A stretch of 13,526 nucleotides of DNA from an uncultured Bacilli bacterium (GTDB taxonomy: Bacteria > Bacillota_I > Bacilli_A > RF39 > UBA660), in NCBI GenBank assembly GCA_934096945.1, contig CAKOND010000019.1, positions 1 to 13,526 of the forward strand, written 5' to 3'. Below the pieces are notes generated by a model, which was not told where the DNA came from, did no database searches, and saw nothing but the letters and a program-made list of their open reading frames with translations. Position numbers and translations under genes: made by a program. The number at the start of each line of letters is the position of its first letter. The first letter of the stretch is position 1. Positions 1 through 7,611 of the stretch are shown here, piece after piece.

Positions 1-24
1 CCAGCCACGCTAAACCAAAGGTTC

Positions 25-1398
25 TCACATCCCTATAATATATGGCTTATCTAAAGTTCCTTCTCCATCTATTTTATGCACAGAAGCATCTAGATACAAG
101 ACTGGACGGCCGCCATGCCCATTGCTCGCGTAGCGGCTGTCATAGAGGTCGCCGTAGAAGTCAAGGTAGAACACACGGCTGCCGGTCGAAGAAAAAGGCG
201 TAAGTGTCCATTCATTTCCTTTTCCATATAACCAACTTTGTCCTGCACATGTTGCTGTATTATAAGAACTTAAATTTGTTGTTCTTGCACAACTACTTGA
301 TAATACACTATATCCATAGTCACTTGGATACATTAGCCCTATATATCCTGTTGTACTTGTTGGTCTTCCACTATATACTGTTGTTCCTCTTTCATATCCA
401 TAGAAGCTTTCAGCTGTTGCACTGGCACTTGAATATCCACCTAGATACCATGTGACATTTGCTATCATTCCTCTATAGCCAGACTGTATTCCTTTTTTAG
501 TATAATCACAATTAGCTGTTACTACTGTACCATATCCATAGCAATATCCAGAATTTGTTCCATCTTGGGCATTATAGTAAGCCCCATTAAGTAGTTTATT
601 CAAACTAGCTGCTGTCCAATCGTTAGTATTTGACTTATGCCATGCAAGTCCATCCAATACATCAGCACGTATGATTTTTATTAAGCTCTTACTTTCTGTT
701 GTGTTATCTGATTTAACTACTTCTGTATCAAATACTCCAATTATTCTCCAGTACTCATTATTAAACCACACGTAGTTATTTGGATTTTTTCCTTCGTATC
801 GGTAGCCTTTTTCATTTACTACTTGCCCTGTCCCTTGTGTTGTTCCTGAGAGGCCTGTAATATATGTAGCTAAATTTACTTTTGAAGAACTGTCAGTATA
901 GTTTAATGTACACGATGTATAACCTCCATTTATTTGTGATATTTCTACTCTATTATATTGTTGATTATATGTTGCTGTACTATTAGAACAATTTAATGAA
1001 CCTAGTTTACCATAAGTTGTTGGTGTATTAGTTGCTGTGATTGACACATCCGGCGGCTGTACATCAAAATATACGTAGCATTTATCACTAACTTTAGTTG
1101 TTAAAACCACTGACTTTGTTTCATCATTCCAAGTAAGTGTTCCACCATTTTCACATTTTGATAGTTCTGCATTAAATATGTAACCTTCTGTTGGCCATTT
1201 TGAACTTGTGGATGGTTCATAATTTCCAGAACCAGCTTTTGTTTCAAGCATCATACTAACAATTGTACCTGTTCTTACTTGGTTATTTTCTTCTTCTACA
1301 TAAACCTCTTTTTTATATCTACTACTATAAAGAAGTAATACAAAAATAAGTAAAATTAGTGTAGTACTACCCAAAATAATCAATTTTTTTCTATTCAT
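25..1398 (-). CDS. Membrane-anchored surface protein with C-terminal hypervariable (DGR-target-like) domain
   Basis: A 457-residue protein with a positively charged start (MNRKK) and one hydrophobic segment at about residues 6-24. There is no lipobox, so it is probably a signal anchor that leaves the rest outside the cell. Residues about 40-113 form a Cys-containing module (ending CYVYFDV). A Thr/Ser/Asn-rich linker follows, then from about 200 a domain with VWFNNEYWRIIGVF and many Gly, Tyr and Ser residues. The tail has EWTLTPFSS, a divergent stretch, GGRPVLYLD and a final PYIIGM. Proteins of this layout are common in uncultured gut Firmicutes; adhesion or ligand binding is inferred. AAAGGAG lies 12 nt before the ATG, with an extended -10 upstream. 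Codons 405-426 have a composition unlike the rest of the gene (see the variable-region entry). The left boundary is a TGA stop, so the gene is complete. It is divergent from the XRE gene. Confidence 0.8.
   Translation of the reverse strand: MNRKKLIILGSTTLILLIFVLLLYSSRYKKEVYVEEENNQVRTGTIVSMMLETKAGSGNYEPSTSSKWPTEGYIFNAELSKCENGGTLTWNDETKSVVLTTKVSDKCYVYFDVQPPDVSITATNTPTTYGKLGSLNCSNSTATYNQQYNRVEISQINGGYTSCTLNYTDSSSKVNLATYITGLSGTTQGTGQVVNEKGYRYEGKNPNNYVWFNNEYWRIIGVFDTEVVKSDNTTESKSLIKIIRADVLDGLAWHKSNTNDWTAASLNKLLNGAYYNAQDGTNSGYCYGYGTVVTANCDYTKKGIQSGYRGMIANVTWYLGGYSSASATAESFYGYERGTTVYSGRPTSTTGYIGLMYPSDYGYSVLSSSCARTTNLSSYNTATCAGQSWLYGKGNEWTLTPFSSTGSRVFYLDFYGDLYDSRYASNGHGGRPVLYLDASVHKIDGEGTLDKPYIIGM
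97..204 (-). other. Putative DGR variable region (VR) within the surface protein gene
   Basis: Positions 101-200 are 60% GC, against 33% in the adjacent 201-300. On the coding strand, 16 of the 22 codons at 121-186 end in C and none ends in A, although the rest of the gene prefers A or T at third positions. Many are of the set ACC, GGC, AGC, TAC, GAC, CGC, which is what adenine mutagenesis of AAC codons in a template repeat would produce. The block lies near the 3' end of the gene between EWTLTP and GGRPVLYL, the usual place for a DGR variable region in a C-type-lectin-like fold. No template repeat or reverse transcriptase is present in the window. Transfer or gene conversion from a GC-richer paralogue is the alternative explanation. 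Confidence 0.6.
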
Positions 1399-1428
1399 TT
1401 TTGCTGTTTACTCCTTTCCTATGTTAAC

Positions 1429-1437
1429 ATTATAACA
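1429..1437 (-). promoter_or_regulatory. Extended -10 promoter of the surface protein gene
   Basis: The minus strand reads TGTTATAAT, an extended -10 (TGnTATAAT), about 30 nt upstream of the ATG. No good -35 is visible. The ribosome binding site AAAGGAG lies at 1411-1417. Confidence 0.55.
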
Positions 1438-1507
1438 TAAATGCCACTGCCAGGCTATATAAAATTATCGTTTTTTATGAAAATAATTATAGAGGCTGGT
1501 GGTCCCT

Positions 1508-1750
1508 ATGATAGGAATCCTTTATATACATACTGACGAGTATTACTATGAAATAGTTAGGGAAAATATTAAAAAATATAGGATAGAAAAAAATCTTACT
1601 CAACAAGAACTTGCTGACATGGCTGGTATATCTCGTCAGTATATAACAGATATAGAAAATCCTAACAGATGTAAACATGTTACTATTGCTATTCTTGGAA
1701 GAATAGCAGATGCATTAGATATAAATATAGAATTATTCTTTAGAAAGTAA
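1508..1750 (+). CDS. XRE-family helix-turn-helix regulator
   Basis: A protein of about 80 residues, nearly all a Cro/C1-type DNA-binding domain. From the chosen ATG, residues about 15-75 contain the pattern IKKYRIEKNLTQQELA, GISRQYITDIEN and LGRIADALDINIELFF, which matches the five-helix XRE fold. There is no ligand or dimerisation domain, so it resembles a small autonomous repressor. A GTG at 1499 is an alternative start that adds three residues. I prefer the ATG at 1508 because GGTGG lies 5 nt upstream and AGAGG 12 nt upstream. The gene is divergent from the surface protein gene, with about 110 bp between starts, so it may control that gene and itself (inference). The ATPase downstream has its own promoter. 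Confidence 0.85.
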   Translation: MIGILYIHTDEYYYEIVRENIKKYRIEKNLTQQELADMAGISRQYITDIENPNRCKHVTIAILGRIADALDINIELFFRK

Positions 1751-1802
1751 TTCTATATTTACATGATAACATATTGTTTGTGAGATATTTGTCGAAGTAA
1801 GG

Positions 1803-1841
1803 ATATATTTAAAAATATATGTTTTCCCAAGGAAAAATATA
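1803..1841 (+). other. Overlapping alternative hairpins upstream of the ATPase gene
   Basis: ATATATTT/AAATATAT (1803-1820) can form an 8-bp hairpin. TATAT-G-TTTTCC/GGAAAATATA (1816-1841) can form an 11-bp stem with one bulged G and a CAA loop. They share 1816-1820 and cannot both form. There is no strong T-run on the plus strand, so this is at best a weak terminator for the XRE gene or an operator. Confidence 0.3.
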
Positions 1842-1880
1842 ATCTATTTTGTTTGATATATTTTTTTCTGGAAAAACATA

Positions 1881-1909
1881 TTGACTTTTTGGAATATTTG
1901 TAATATTAT
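1881..1909 (+). promoter_or_regulatory. Sigma-A-type promoter of the AAA/DUF4143 ATPase
   Basis: TTGACT at 1881-1886 and TATTAT at 1904-1909 are separated by 17 bp. The start site would be near 1916, leaving a leader of only about 11 nt that still contains the ribosome binding site AGAGGTG. Confidence 0.65.
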
Positions 1910-1926
1910 GAAATAGAGGTGAAACT

Positions 1927-3117
1927 ATGATAAAAAGAGAAAAATATTTATCGTTAATTAGGGACTTTTATGATAAAGATCTTATTAAGGTAATTACAGG
2001 AATTAGAAGATGTGGTAAATCAATTTTATTAAAACAAATTATAGATGAATTATATCAAAAAGGAATTGATGATAAACATATAATCTATATTAATTTTGAA
2101 GATTTAAATTATTCTTTTATTTCCAATTATTTAGACTTAAATAAGTATATACTGTCTCAAGTAAATGATAATGAAAAATATTATTTATTTTTTGATGAAA
2201 TACAACAAATCGATCAATGGGAAAAAGTTATTAATTCATTTAAGGCAACATTAAATGCATCAATCTTTGTTACTGGATCAAATTCAAAACTTTTATCTGG
2301 TGAACTTGCAACATTACTCTCTGGGAGATATGTTGCATTTAAAATTGCTCCTTTTAGTTTTAAAGAAGTCATTACATTAAAGGAGTTAACTGATAAAGAG
2401 GAAATAAAAAAAGAATTTAATGATTATCTTTTATGGGGAGGTATGCCTCAGAGATTTGAATTTGAAAACAAAGAATCTATGAAATCTTATTTACATGATA
2501 TTTTTAATTCAATAGTTTTAAAGGATATTGTTAAAAGATATAATATTAAAAACATTAATTTATTTGAAAGAGTAATGGAATATTTAGTAACTAACCCTTC
2601 TCAATCTTTTTCTACTAAAAATATATTAAAGGAATTTGAAAAAGATAATATTCCTATTTCTACACGTACTATATATGAATGCTTAGATTACGCAGAAACA
2701 TCAATGCTAATGAGTAAAGCGTCAGAATATGATATTAGAGGCAAAAGAATACTATCTAGGAAAGATAAATATTATTTAGCTGATCTTGGATTAGGACAAA
2801 TTTTAAATACAAATAAAAAAGTACAATATGGAGCATATTTAGAAAATATTGTATATAATGAATTGTTACTTAGAGGATATGAAGTTAGTATTGGAAACAA
2901 CAATGGCAAAGAAATAGATTTTATTGCTACAAAGCATAATGAAATAAATTATTATCAAGTCTGCTATTCTTTGAATGAAGAAAACTTGGATAGAGAATTT
3001 GGTGCTTTTTCAAATATAAATGATAACTTTCCTAAGTATGTAATTAGTATGGATGAATTAGATTTTACACAAAATGGAATTGTTCATAAGAATATAATTG
3101 ATTGGCTATTAAATTAA
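1927..3117 (+). CDS. ATP-binding protein, AAA_14/DUF4143-type ATPase
   Basis: 396 residues. The N-terminal AAA module has Walker A GIRRCGKS (25-32), Walker B YYLFFDEIQQ (85-94) and a sensor-like TGSNS (116-120). A winged-helix-like middle (about 200-300) leads to a C-terminal domain with EIDFIA followed by YYQV (about 329-345). That spacing resembles the PD-(D/E)xK nuclease-like fold of this family. The length is typical and all motifs are intact. Family members are widespread in gut bacteria and archaea, but their cellular function is mostly unknown; defence or DNA-related roles are speculation. The start is fixed by AGAGGTG five nt before the ATG and by the promoter at 1881-1909. It faces a decayed homologue across a shared terminator. 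Confidence 0.88.
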   Translation: MIKREKYLSLIRDFYDKDLIKVITGIRRCGKSILLKQIIDELYQKGIDDKHIIYINFEDLNYSFISNYLDLNKYILSQVNDNEKYYLFFDEIQQIDQWEKVINSFKATLNASIFVTGSNSKLLSGELATLLSGRYVAFKIAPFSFKEVITLKELTDKEEIKKEFNDYLLWGGMPQRFEFENKESMKSYLHDIFNSIVLKDIVKRYNIKNINLFERVMEYLVTNPSQSFSTKNILKEFEKDNIPISTRTIYECLDYAETSMLMSKASEYDIRGKRILSRKDKYYLADLGLGQILNTNKKVQYGAYLENIVYNELLLRGYEVSIGNNNGKEIDFIATKHNEINYYQVCYSLNEENLDREFGAFSNINDNFPKYVISMDELDFTQNGIVHKNIIDWLLN

Positions 3118-3123
3118 AATAAT

Positions 3124-3161
3124 AAATGAGCTACTCAGAAATAGTTCTGAGTAGCTCATTT
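3124..3161. terminator. Bidirectional intrinsic terminator
   Basis: A perfect 17-bp stem (3124-3140 with 3145-3161) with an ATAG loop sits 6 nt after the ATPase stop codon. T-rich DNA follows on both strands. It serves the ATPase on plus and the decayed ATPase on minus, whose stop codon lies inside the stem. Confidence 0.85.
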
Positions 3162-3622
3162 TCTTTATTATGGTGTAAATTTATTCCAGTTTCTGAATCT
3201 TTAACAATAACCTCATTATATCCACATATAAACTTTGGCTTTTTTGTTATATTTTTTTGAAATTTTAAAAGATGTTCTTTTGCTTCATCAAACTGGTTAA
3301 AACCTAGATTTATTTCTATTTCTGCATATTCACCATATTCGAATTCAATAATTATATCAACTTCTAAACCTGTTACATTAGATAATTCATATATATTTAA
3401 ATCTCTTTCCACTAAAGTTTCAAATATAAAACTAAATGTTTTTAAATCACCGATTAATTTATCTTTATTAAGATTTAATAATGCTGCTGCTAAAGAAGGA
3501 TCAGCAAAGTGTCTTTTAATATTTTTGCCTATTCTATCGGCAGATCTATAATTCTAACTATAAGCTGGTTGATTATTTAATAAATTCAATTTATCTAATA
3601 TATCTTCTTTTCCTTGATAATT
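3131..3622 (-). pseudogene. Decayed 3' remnant of a second AAA/DUF4143 ATPase
   Basis: The minus-strand frame reads ...RSADRIGKNIKRHFADPSLAAALLNLNKD...TFSFIFETLVERDLNIYE...GLEVDIIIEFEYGEYAEIEINLG...DEAKEHLLKFQKNI. This is the conserved C-terminal part of DUF4143 ATPases, including RHFxDPSLA, the FE-LVxRDL helix and the nuclease-like GLEVDxIIE...AIEIxLG block. The frame is open back to about 3622, where it meets a TAA. It carries an in-frame TAG at 3554-3556, just before RSADRIG. The N-terminal AAA module, which should be over 200 residues with the Walker motifs, is missing. The C-terminus runs into the terminator hairpin, so the native end may be lost too. An ATG at 3412 gives a 93-residue open frame, but this cannot be a working ATPase. 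Its sequence is of a different subtype from the intact neighbour, so it is not a simple recent duplicate. Confidence 0.8.
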
Positions 3623-3655
3623 TTATATCAAAAAACTAAATGGTCAACATTAACG

Positions 3656-3683
3656 TACCATTTTAAAAAAATGGTATTTTTTT
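3656..3683 (+). terminator. Orphan plus-strand hairpin with T7 tail
   Basis: TACCATTTT/AAAATGGTA (3656-3664 with 3668-3676) is followed by seven T. Flanking AAAAACTAAA (3631-3640) and TTTAGTTTTT (3681-3690) are also complementary. No intact plus-strand gene precedes it, so it may be a relic. Confidence 0.45.
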
Positions 3684-3938
3684 AGTTTTTGTAAATATTT
3701 ATTACATTTCTTTTGAATTGCATTCAAATCCGGAATTAAATTCCGATTTTGTTGTTTTTTTGGAAAATATAAATTTCTTTAATTTCTACATAGAGTGTTG
3801 AATGCATAGCGAAAATATAGATGTTAAAAAATAAAATATTCAAAAATTTATTAATTTTTGATAACAAAGAATGCCTATAAAGCCTAAGCAAAACCAGTAT
3901 TTTTAAAATAATTGTCGAACCATGTCGACCGATTTTTC

Positions 3939-3969
3939 TTGACTTTTTTCATACCACTTTTGATACAAT
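3939..3969 (+). promoter_or_regulatory. Orphan plus-strand promoter pointing at secG
   Basis: TTGACT (3939-3944) and an extended -10, TGATACAAT (3961-3969), are separated by 19 bp. Transcription would run toward the 3' end of secG on the opposite strand. A GGCGGAG motif and an ATG at 4036 follow, but the frame mainly runs antisense to secG. Confidence 0.35.
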
Positions 3970-4058
3970 TTTAGTGAAAAAAGGGCCCACTTTTATATCT
4001 TTTAGACAAAAATAACATTTTTTGGCGGAGTTGCAATGATTGCTGCCATTTTGTCAGG

Positions 4059-4089
4059 TATTAAAAAAATAGTGGAAAACCACTATTTT
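4059..4089 (-). terminator. Terminator of the prfB-tilS-ftsH-secG operon
   Basis: A 10-bp stem AAAATAGTGG/CCACTATTTT (4066-4075 with 4080-4089) with a 4-nt loop is followed on the minus strand by a run of seven T. It overlaps the secG stop codon region. Confidence 0.8.
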
Positions 4090-4301
4090 AAGAATAATAC
4101 TAAAGATATTACAAAGAATAGAATTCCTAGAATTAAAGTTATTCTACTTATTACTAGTTCTAATCCTCTTTCTTTTTGGTGTCCAAATAGATTTTCGTTA
4201 CCACCAGTTATAATTCCACCAGCATCACTAGCTTTATTTCCTTGTAAAAGAACTATAGCTATAAGTAACACAGCTATTATAAGTAATATATTTTCTAACA
4301 T
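4083..4301 (-). CDS. secG: Preprotein translocase subunit SecG
   Basis: 72 residues, the normal size for SecG, with two membrane segments (about 4-20 and 50-70). They are joined by the typical cytoplasmic loop LLQGNKASDAGGIITGGNENLFG. SecG is the small accessory subunit of the SecYEG channel and aids SecA-driven export through the plasma membrane. It is the last gene of the operon, 55 nt after ftsH, and its 3' end overlaps the operon terminator. Only a weak ribosome binding site (GGATG) precedes the ATG. In many Firmicutes secG lies next to rnr and smpB; a place after ftsH is less usual and probably lineage-specific. Confidence 0.92.
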   Translation of the reverse strand: MLENILLIIAVLLIAIVLLQGNKASDAGGIITGGNENLFGHQKERGLELVISRITLILGILFFVISLVLFLK

Positions 4302-4356
4302 TTTTACACATCCGTTTCATTAATAATCTATCACAAGTTTATGAACTTTGCAATAA

Positions 4357-6291
4357 TTATTTGTCTTCTTCCTTTGTTTTTCTAGTTTTTTTCTTTGTTT
4401 CTTTAATTTCTTCAGTTTTTTCTTCCTTTTTGATTTCTTCGATTGGTTTGATTTCACCAGTAGCAACTATTGACTCAATTTGTTCTTTAGTAATTGTTTC
4501 ATATTTCATTAATGCATCACTTAGGGCAAATATTAAATCTTTATTTTCACCGATGATTTTCTTAGCTTTTGAATAACAATCTTCAATAATTTTTCGAACT
4601 TGTTCATCAATTTCTAATGCTACTTGATCTGAGAAATCTCTTGATTTAGCATAATCTCTTCCTAAGAAGACATTTTCGCTCTTTTCTTCATATTGAACTG
4701 GACCTAAGTCACTCATTCCATATTCAGTTACCATGCTTCTTGCAATACGTGTTGCTTTTTTGAAGTCATCACTAGCTCCGGTTGATATTTCATGTAAGAA
4801 CATTTCTTCACTTACACGGCCTCCGAGTAAACCTGTGATTTGTGCAAGTAACTCATCTTTAGTCATTACAGCTATTTTTTCTTCTTTTGGAAGCATCATT
4901 GTGTAACCACCAGCCATACCACGTGGAATAATTGTTATCTTATGAACTTCTTGAGCATCTTCAAGTTTTATACCAATTACTGCATGTCCTGCTTCATGAA
5001 TTGATACAAGTTTCTTTTCTTTATCAGTTATTTTTCTAGTTGTTTTAGCAGGTCCAAGTAAAACTCTATCTGTTGCTTCATCTATTTCATCCATTGTAAT
5101 AGCATTTTTATTACGACGAACTGTTAAAAGTGCTGCTTCATTTAGTAAGTTTTCTAGGTCTGCTCCAGAGAAACCTGGAGTACGTAAACTTAAATTACTT
5201 AAGTTAACATCTTTACCTAATGTTTTATTTTTAGCATGAACTTTTAATATTTGTTCACGTTCATTAGCATCTGGAAGACTAACTGTTACTTGTCTATCAA
5301 AACGACCTGGACGAAGTAATGCTGGATCTAGTACATCTGGTCTATTTGTAGCAGCTATAATGATGATACCTTCATTTTCACCGAAACCATCCATTTCAGT
5401 TAATAATTGGTTAAGAGTTTGTTCTCTTTCATCATGTCCACCACCAAGACCTGTTCCTCTTTGACGACCTACGGCATCAATTTCATCTATAAAGATTAAA
5501 CATGGTGCATTTCTTTTTGCTTCTTTGAACATATCACGAACACGTGATGCACCAACACCTACGAATAATTCTACGAAATCTGAACCACTTATAAAGAAGA
5601 ATGGTACATTAGCTTCACCTGCAATTGCTTTAGCAAGTAAAGTTTTACCTGTTCCTGGAGGGCCTACTAATAAAACACCTTTAGGAATTCTTGCTCCCAT
5701 TTTTTCAAACTTTTTAGGGTTCTTTAAGAAGTCTATTAATTCTTCAACTTCTTCTTTTTCTTCTTTTAAACCGGCTACGTCTTTAAAGCTCTTTTTGTCA
5801 TTTTCATTACTTAAACGAGCTTTACTTTTACCAAAATCCATTGAATTTTTATTTGAATTTGCTAGTTTAGTAAATAGAATATACATAATAACTACCATTA
5901 ATACTAAAGGTAAAACATTTACTAAGATATATAGGAAAATGTTTTCCCCTGGGTCGGAATTAGTATCATATTCTTTTACCTCATTTGTTTTAATTAATGT
6001 TAAAACTGTATCTAGTTCTGAACCAACTACTTTAGCTTCAAAACTTTCAGTTTTTTTGTAACCATCTAGTTTACCAGTTATTACATAAATACTTTCATTA
6101 CTTTTCGGAGTTACTGTTACTTCAGTTACTTTGTTATTTTCTAGTTCTGAAATTAGTTCTCCAGTTTTTAACTCATGAACTTTAGTACCTTGTAAGTTTA
6201 AAACACCAAGTACAATTGCAATTATAGCTGCTAAAACTATATAGGGTAATATGTTCTTAAAACTATCATTTTTATTTGTTTTTACATTCAT
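4357..6291 (-). CDS. ftsH: ATP-dependent zinc metalloprotease FtsH
   Basis: 644 residues, full length. TM1 spans about 13-33, followed by an extracytoplasmic domain, and TM2 spans about 118-141. The AAA module has Walker A GPPGTGKT (210-217), Walker B LIFIDE (265-270) and the second region of homology TNRPDVLDPALLRPGRFDRQ. The zinc protease has HEAGH (432-436) and the third-ligand Asp in STGASDDF (about 508-509). All catalytic residues are present. The C-terminus is a long Lys/Glu tail. It degrades misassembled membrane proteins and some cytosolic regulators. The AAGGTGA ribosome binding site overlaps the tilS stop codon, so the two genes are probably translationally linked. The order tilS-ftsH is the conserved Firmicutes arrangement, but hpt, which lies between them in Bacillus, is absent. 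Confidence 0.97.
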   Translation of the reverse strand: MNVKTNKNDSFKNILPYIVLAAIIAIVLGVLNLQGTKVHELKTGELISELENNKVTEVTVTPKSNESIYVITGKLDGYKKTESFEAKVVGSELDTVLTLIKTNEVKEYDTNSDPGENIFLYILVNVLPLVLMVVIMYILFTKLANSNKNSMDFGKSKARLSNENDKKSFKDVAGLKEEKEEVEELIDFLKNPKKFEKMGARIPKGVLLVGPPGTGKTLLAKAIAGEANVPFFFISGSDFVELFVGVGASRVRDMFKEAKRNAPCLIFIDEIDAVGRQRGTGLGGGHDEREQTLNQLLTEMDGFGENEGIIIIAATNRPDVLDPALLRPGRFDRQVTVSLPDANEREQILKVHAKNKTLGKDVNLSNLSLRTPGFSGADLENLLNEAALLTVRRNKNAITMDEIDEATDRVLLGPAKTTRKITDKEKKLVSIHEAGHAVIGIKLEDAQEVHKITIIPRGMAGGYTMMLPKEEKIAVMTKDELLAQITGLLGGRVSEEMFLHEISTGASDDFKKATRIARSMVTEYGMSDLGPVQYEEKSENVFLGRDYAKSRDFSDQVALEIDEQVRKIIEDCYSKAKKIIGENKDLIFALSDALMKYETITKEQIESIVATGEIKPIEEIKKEEKTEEIKETKKKTRKTKEEDK

Positions 6292-6300
6292 TTAATTTAT

Positions 6301-7611
6301 TCACCTTGCCTTACATCTAATTATTATATCATATTTTTGTGATTTGTCTTTAGAAAATTGTGATTTTTTTAAATTTGGAACCCATAAAACTGTATTTTGG
6401 CTGTCAACTAGGATAGGATATGTACTTCTTTTGTCTTTTGGAACCTTACTATCTATAAAAATATCACTTATTTTTTTACTACCATTTAAGTTCTTAACTT
6501 TTATTTTATCACCTGGTAATAAGCTTCGAATCCTAAGAGGCATCATAATTTCACTAGTATCTAAATATATACATGAATTTGAGTTATCACCATCTGGACT
6601 ATTATAATAAAGAATAAAATCTTCTAATAAAGTATCTTTATCAAAAATAATTTCATTAAGCACTTTGTTTTCTTTTTTCTTAATAAAGATTTTACCATAA
6701 CCATTTGTGCCTATATAATTGTTATTTAAATCAATGCTTTTATTACTTTGATTATATAGTTTCATCAAATTATTCGTTTGTTCATCTGAAATATCAAAAT
6801 AATCTTTACTTTGAATATCTTTTATTAAAAGTTCTAAACACTTTCTTTTAATAAAATCTGTTTGGCCCGAAACTTTGTTAATAACTATAGAGTTATCCAC
6901 AATAAATTTATTATCATTAATATAAGTATTAACAAAATTATCATATTCTATTAGTTCTTTAGAAAATTTTAAATATTTTTCATGAACTTTTGGATTTTCT
7001 TTTTTTAAAAATGGTAAAACTACGTGCCTATATCGATTTCTCGTATGTTTAAGTTCCTGATTAGTTTTATCTAGTCTATACGGAACATTATTTTCTTTTA
7101 AATAGTTTATAATTTCATCTTTTGTAACACTTAAAAGCGGTCTTAGTGTTTTATAGTTTTCATTCTGAGATATTTCTTTAATCCCAATATATCCACTTAA
7201 GTTACTGCCTCTTGTTAAACGCATTAAAATTGTTTCAATTAAGTCATCTCCATGGTGAGCAGTAAGAAGCGCGGTTGCATGATATTTTTCTATAACTTCA
7301 TTAAAAAATTTGTATCTTCTCTTGCGGGCATCTTCTTCGCTGAAGTTTCCATTTATATAATCAGTTATTTCTAAAAGTTCAAAGATTAAATTATTTTCTG
7401 TTGAGTAGTTTTCTACCATCTTAGCTTCTTCTTCACTTTCACTTCTTAATTTATGATTGACATGAGCAACGATTATATTTAGATTTAATTCATCTTTTAA
7501 TTTTGTTACTAAATCAAGAAGACACATAGAGTCTGGCCCCCCGCTGCAAGCTACAACTAAAGAAGTGTTTTTATCTATAGTTTTTTTTAAAAATTCAATA
7601 ACCTTTTTCAT
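6301..7611 (-). CDS. tilS: tRNA(Ile)-lysidine synthase TilS
   Basis: 436 residues. The N-terminal PP-loop ATPase domain begins with VVACSGGPDSMCLL, with SGGPDS at 23-28. AHVNHKLR and TAHHGDDLIETILMRLTRG follow, both hallmarks of TilS. The C-terminal domain has MPLRIRSLLPGDKIK and SKVPKDKRSTYPILVD. The enzyme attaches lysine to C34 of the CAU-anticodon tRNA-Ile so that it reads AUA and is charged with isoleucine. This matters in an AT-rich genome, where AUA is frequent. The start ATG overlaps the prfB stop (ATGA at 7608-7611), with AAAGGAG inside the end of prfB, so translation is probably coupled. Confidence 0.96.
   Translation of the reverse strand: MKKVIEFLKKTIDKNTSLVVACSGGPDSMCLLDLVTKLKDELNLNIIVAHVNHKLRSESEEEAKMVENYSTENNLIFELLEITDYINGNFSEEDARKRRYKFFNEVIEKYHATALLTAHHGDDLIETILMRLTRGSNLSGYIGIKEISQNENYKTLRPLLSVTKDEIINYLKENNVPYRLDKTNQELKHTRNRYRHVVLPFLKKENPKVHEKYLKFSKELIEYDNFVNTYINDNKFIVDNSIVINKVSGQTDFIKRKCLELLIKDIQSKDYFDISDEQTNNLMKLYNQSNKSIDLNNNYIGTNGYGKIFIKKKENKVLNEIIFDKDTLLEDFILYYNSPDGDNSNSCIYLDTSEIMMPLRIRSLLPGDKIKVKNLNGSKKISDIFIDSKVPKDKRSTYPILVDSQNTVLWVPNLKKSQFSKDKSQKYDIIIRCKAR

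Larger units (their letters stand above)
3623..4065. other. Gene-poor, structured intergenic region
   Basis: No convincing gene. A plus-strand frame of about 40 codons without a start (about 3673-3797) may be a remnant or chance. The region holds several hairpins: 3656-3676, 3726-3749 (AAATC/GATTT around GGAA/TTCC, followed by T-rich DNA) and 3840-3861 (TCAAAAATT/AATTTTTGA). It also holds a direct repeat TGTCGA (two copies near 3913-3928) and an orphan plus-strand promoter at 3939-3969. It looks like decay following loss of the ATPase 5' half. Confidence 0.5.

Noticed and set aside
204..455. Plus-strand open frame of 83 codons
   Set aside because: It lies entirely antisense inside the surface protein gene, is rich in His, Leu and Tyr from the reverse reading, and has no ribosome binding site.
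1927..3412. Convergent ATPase pair as a two-gene defence system
   Set aside because: The second partner is a remnant with a stop codon and no AAA module, so no working pair exists here.
4036..4323. Plus-strand 95-codon frame as a protein gene
   Set aside because: Most of it is antisense to secG, which is certain. Only the first few codons lie outside secG, so I keep the promoter and start motif as a finding but not the gene.
5525..6061. Plus-strand frame of 178 codons
   Set aside because: It is a shadow of ftsH on the opposite strand; composition and motifs support only ftsH.
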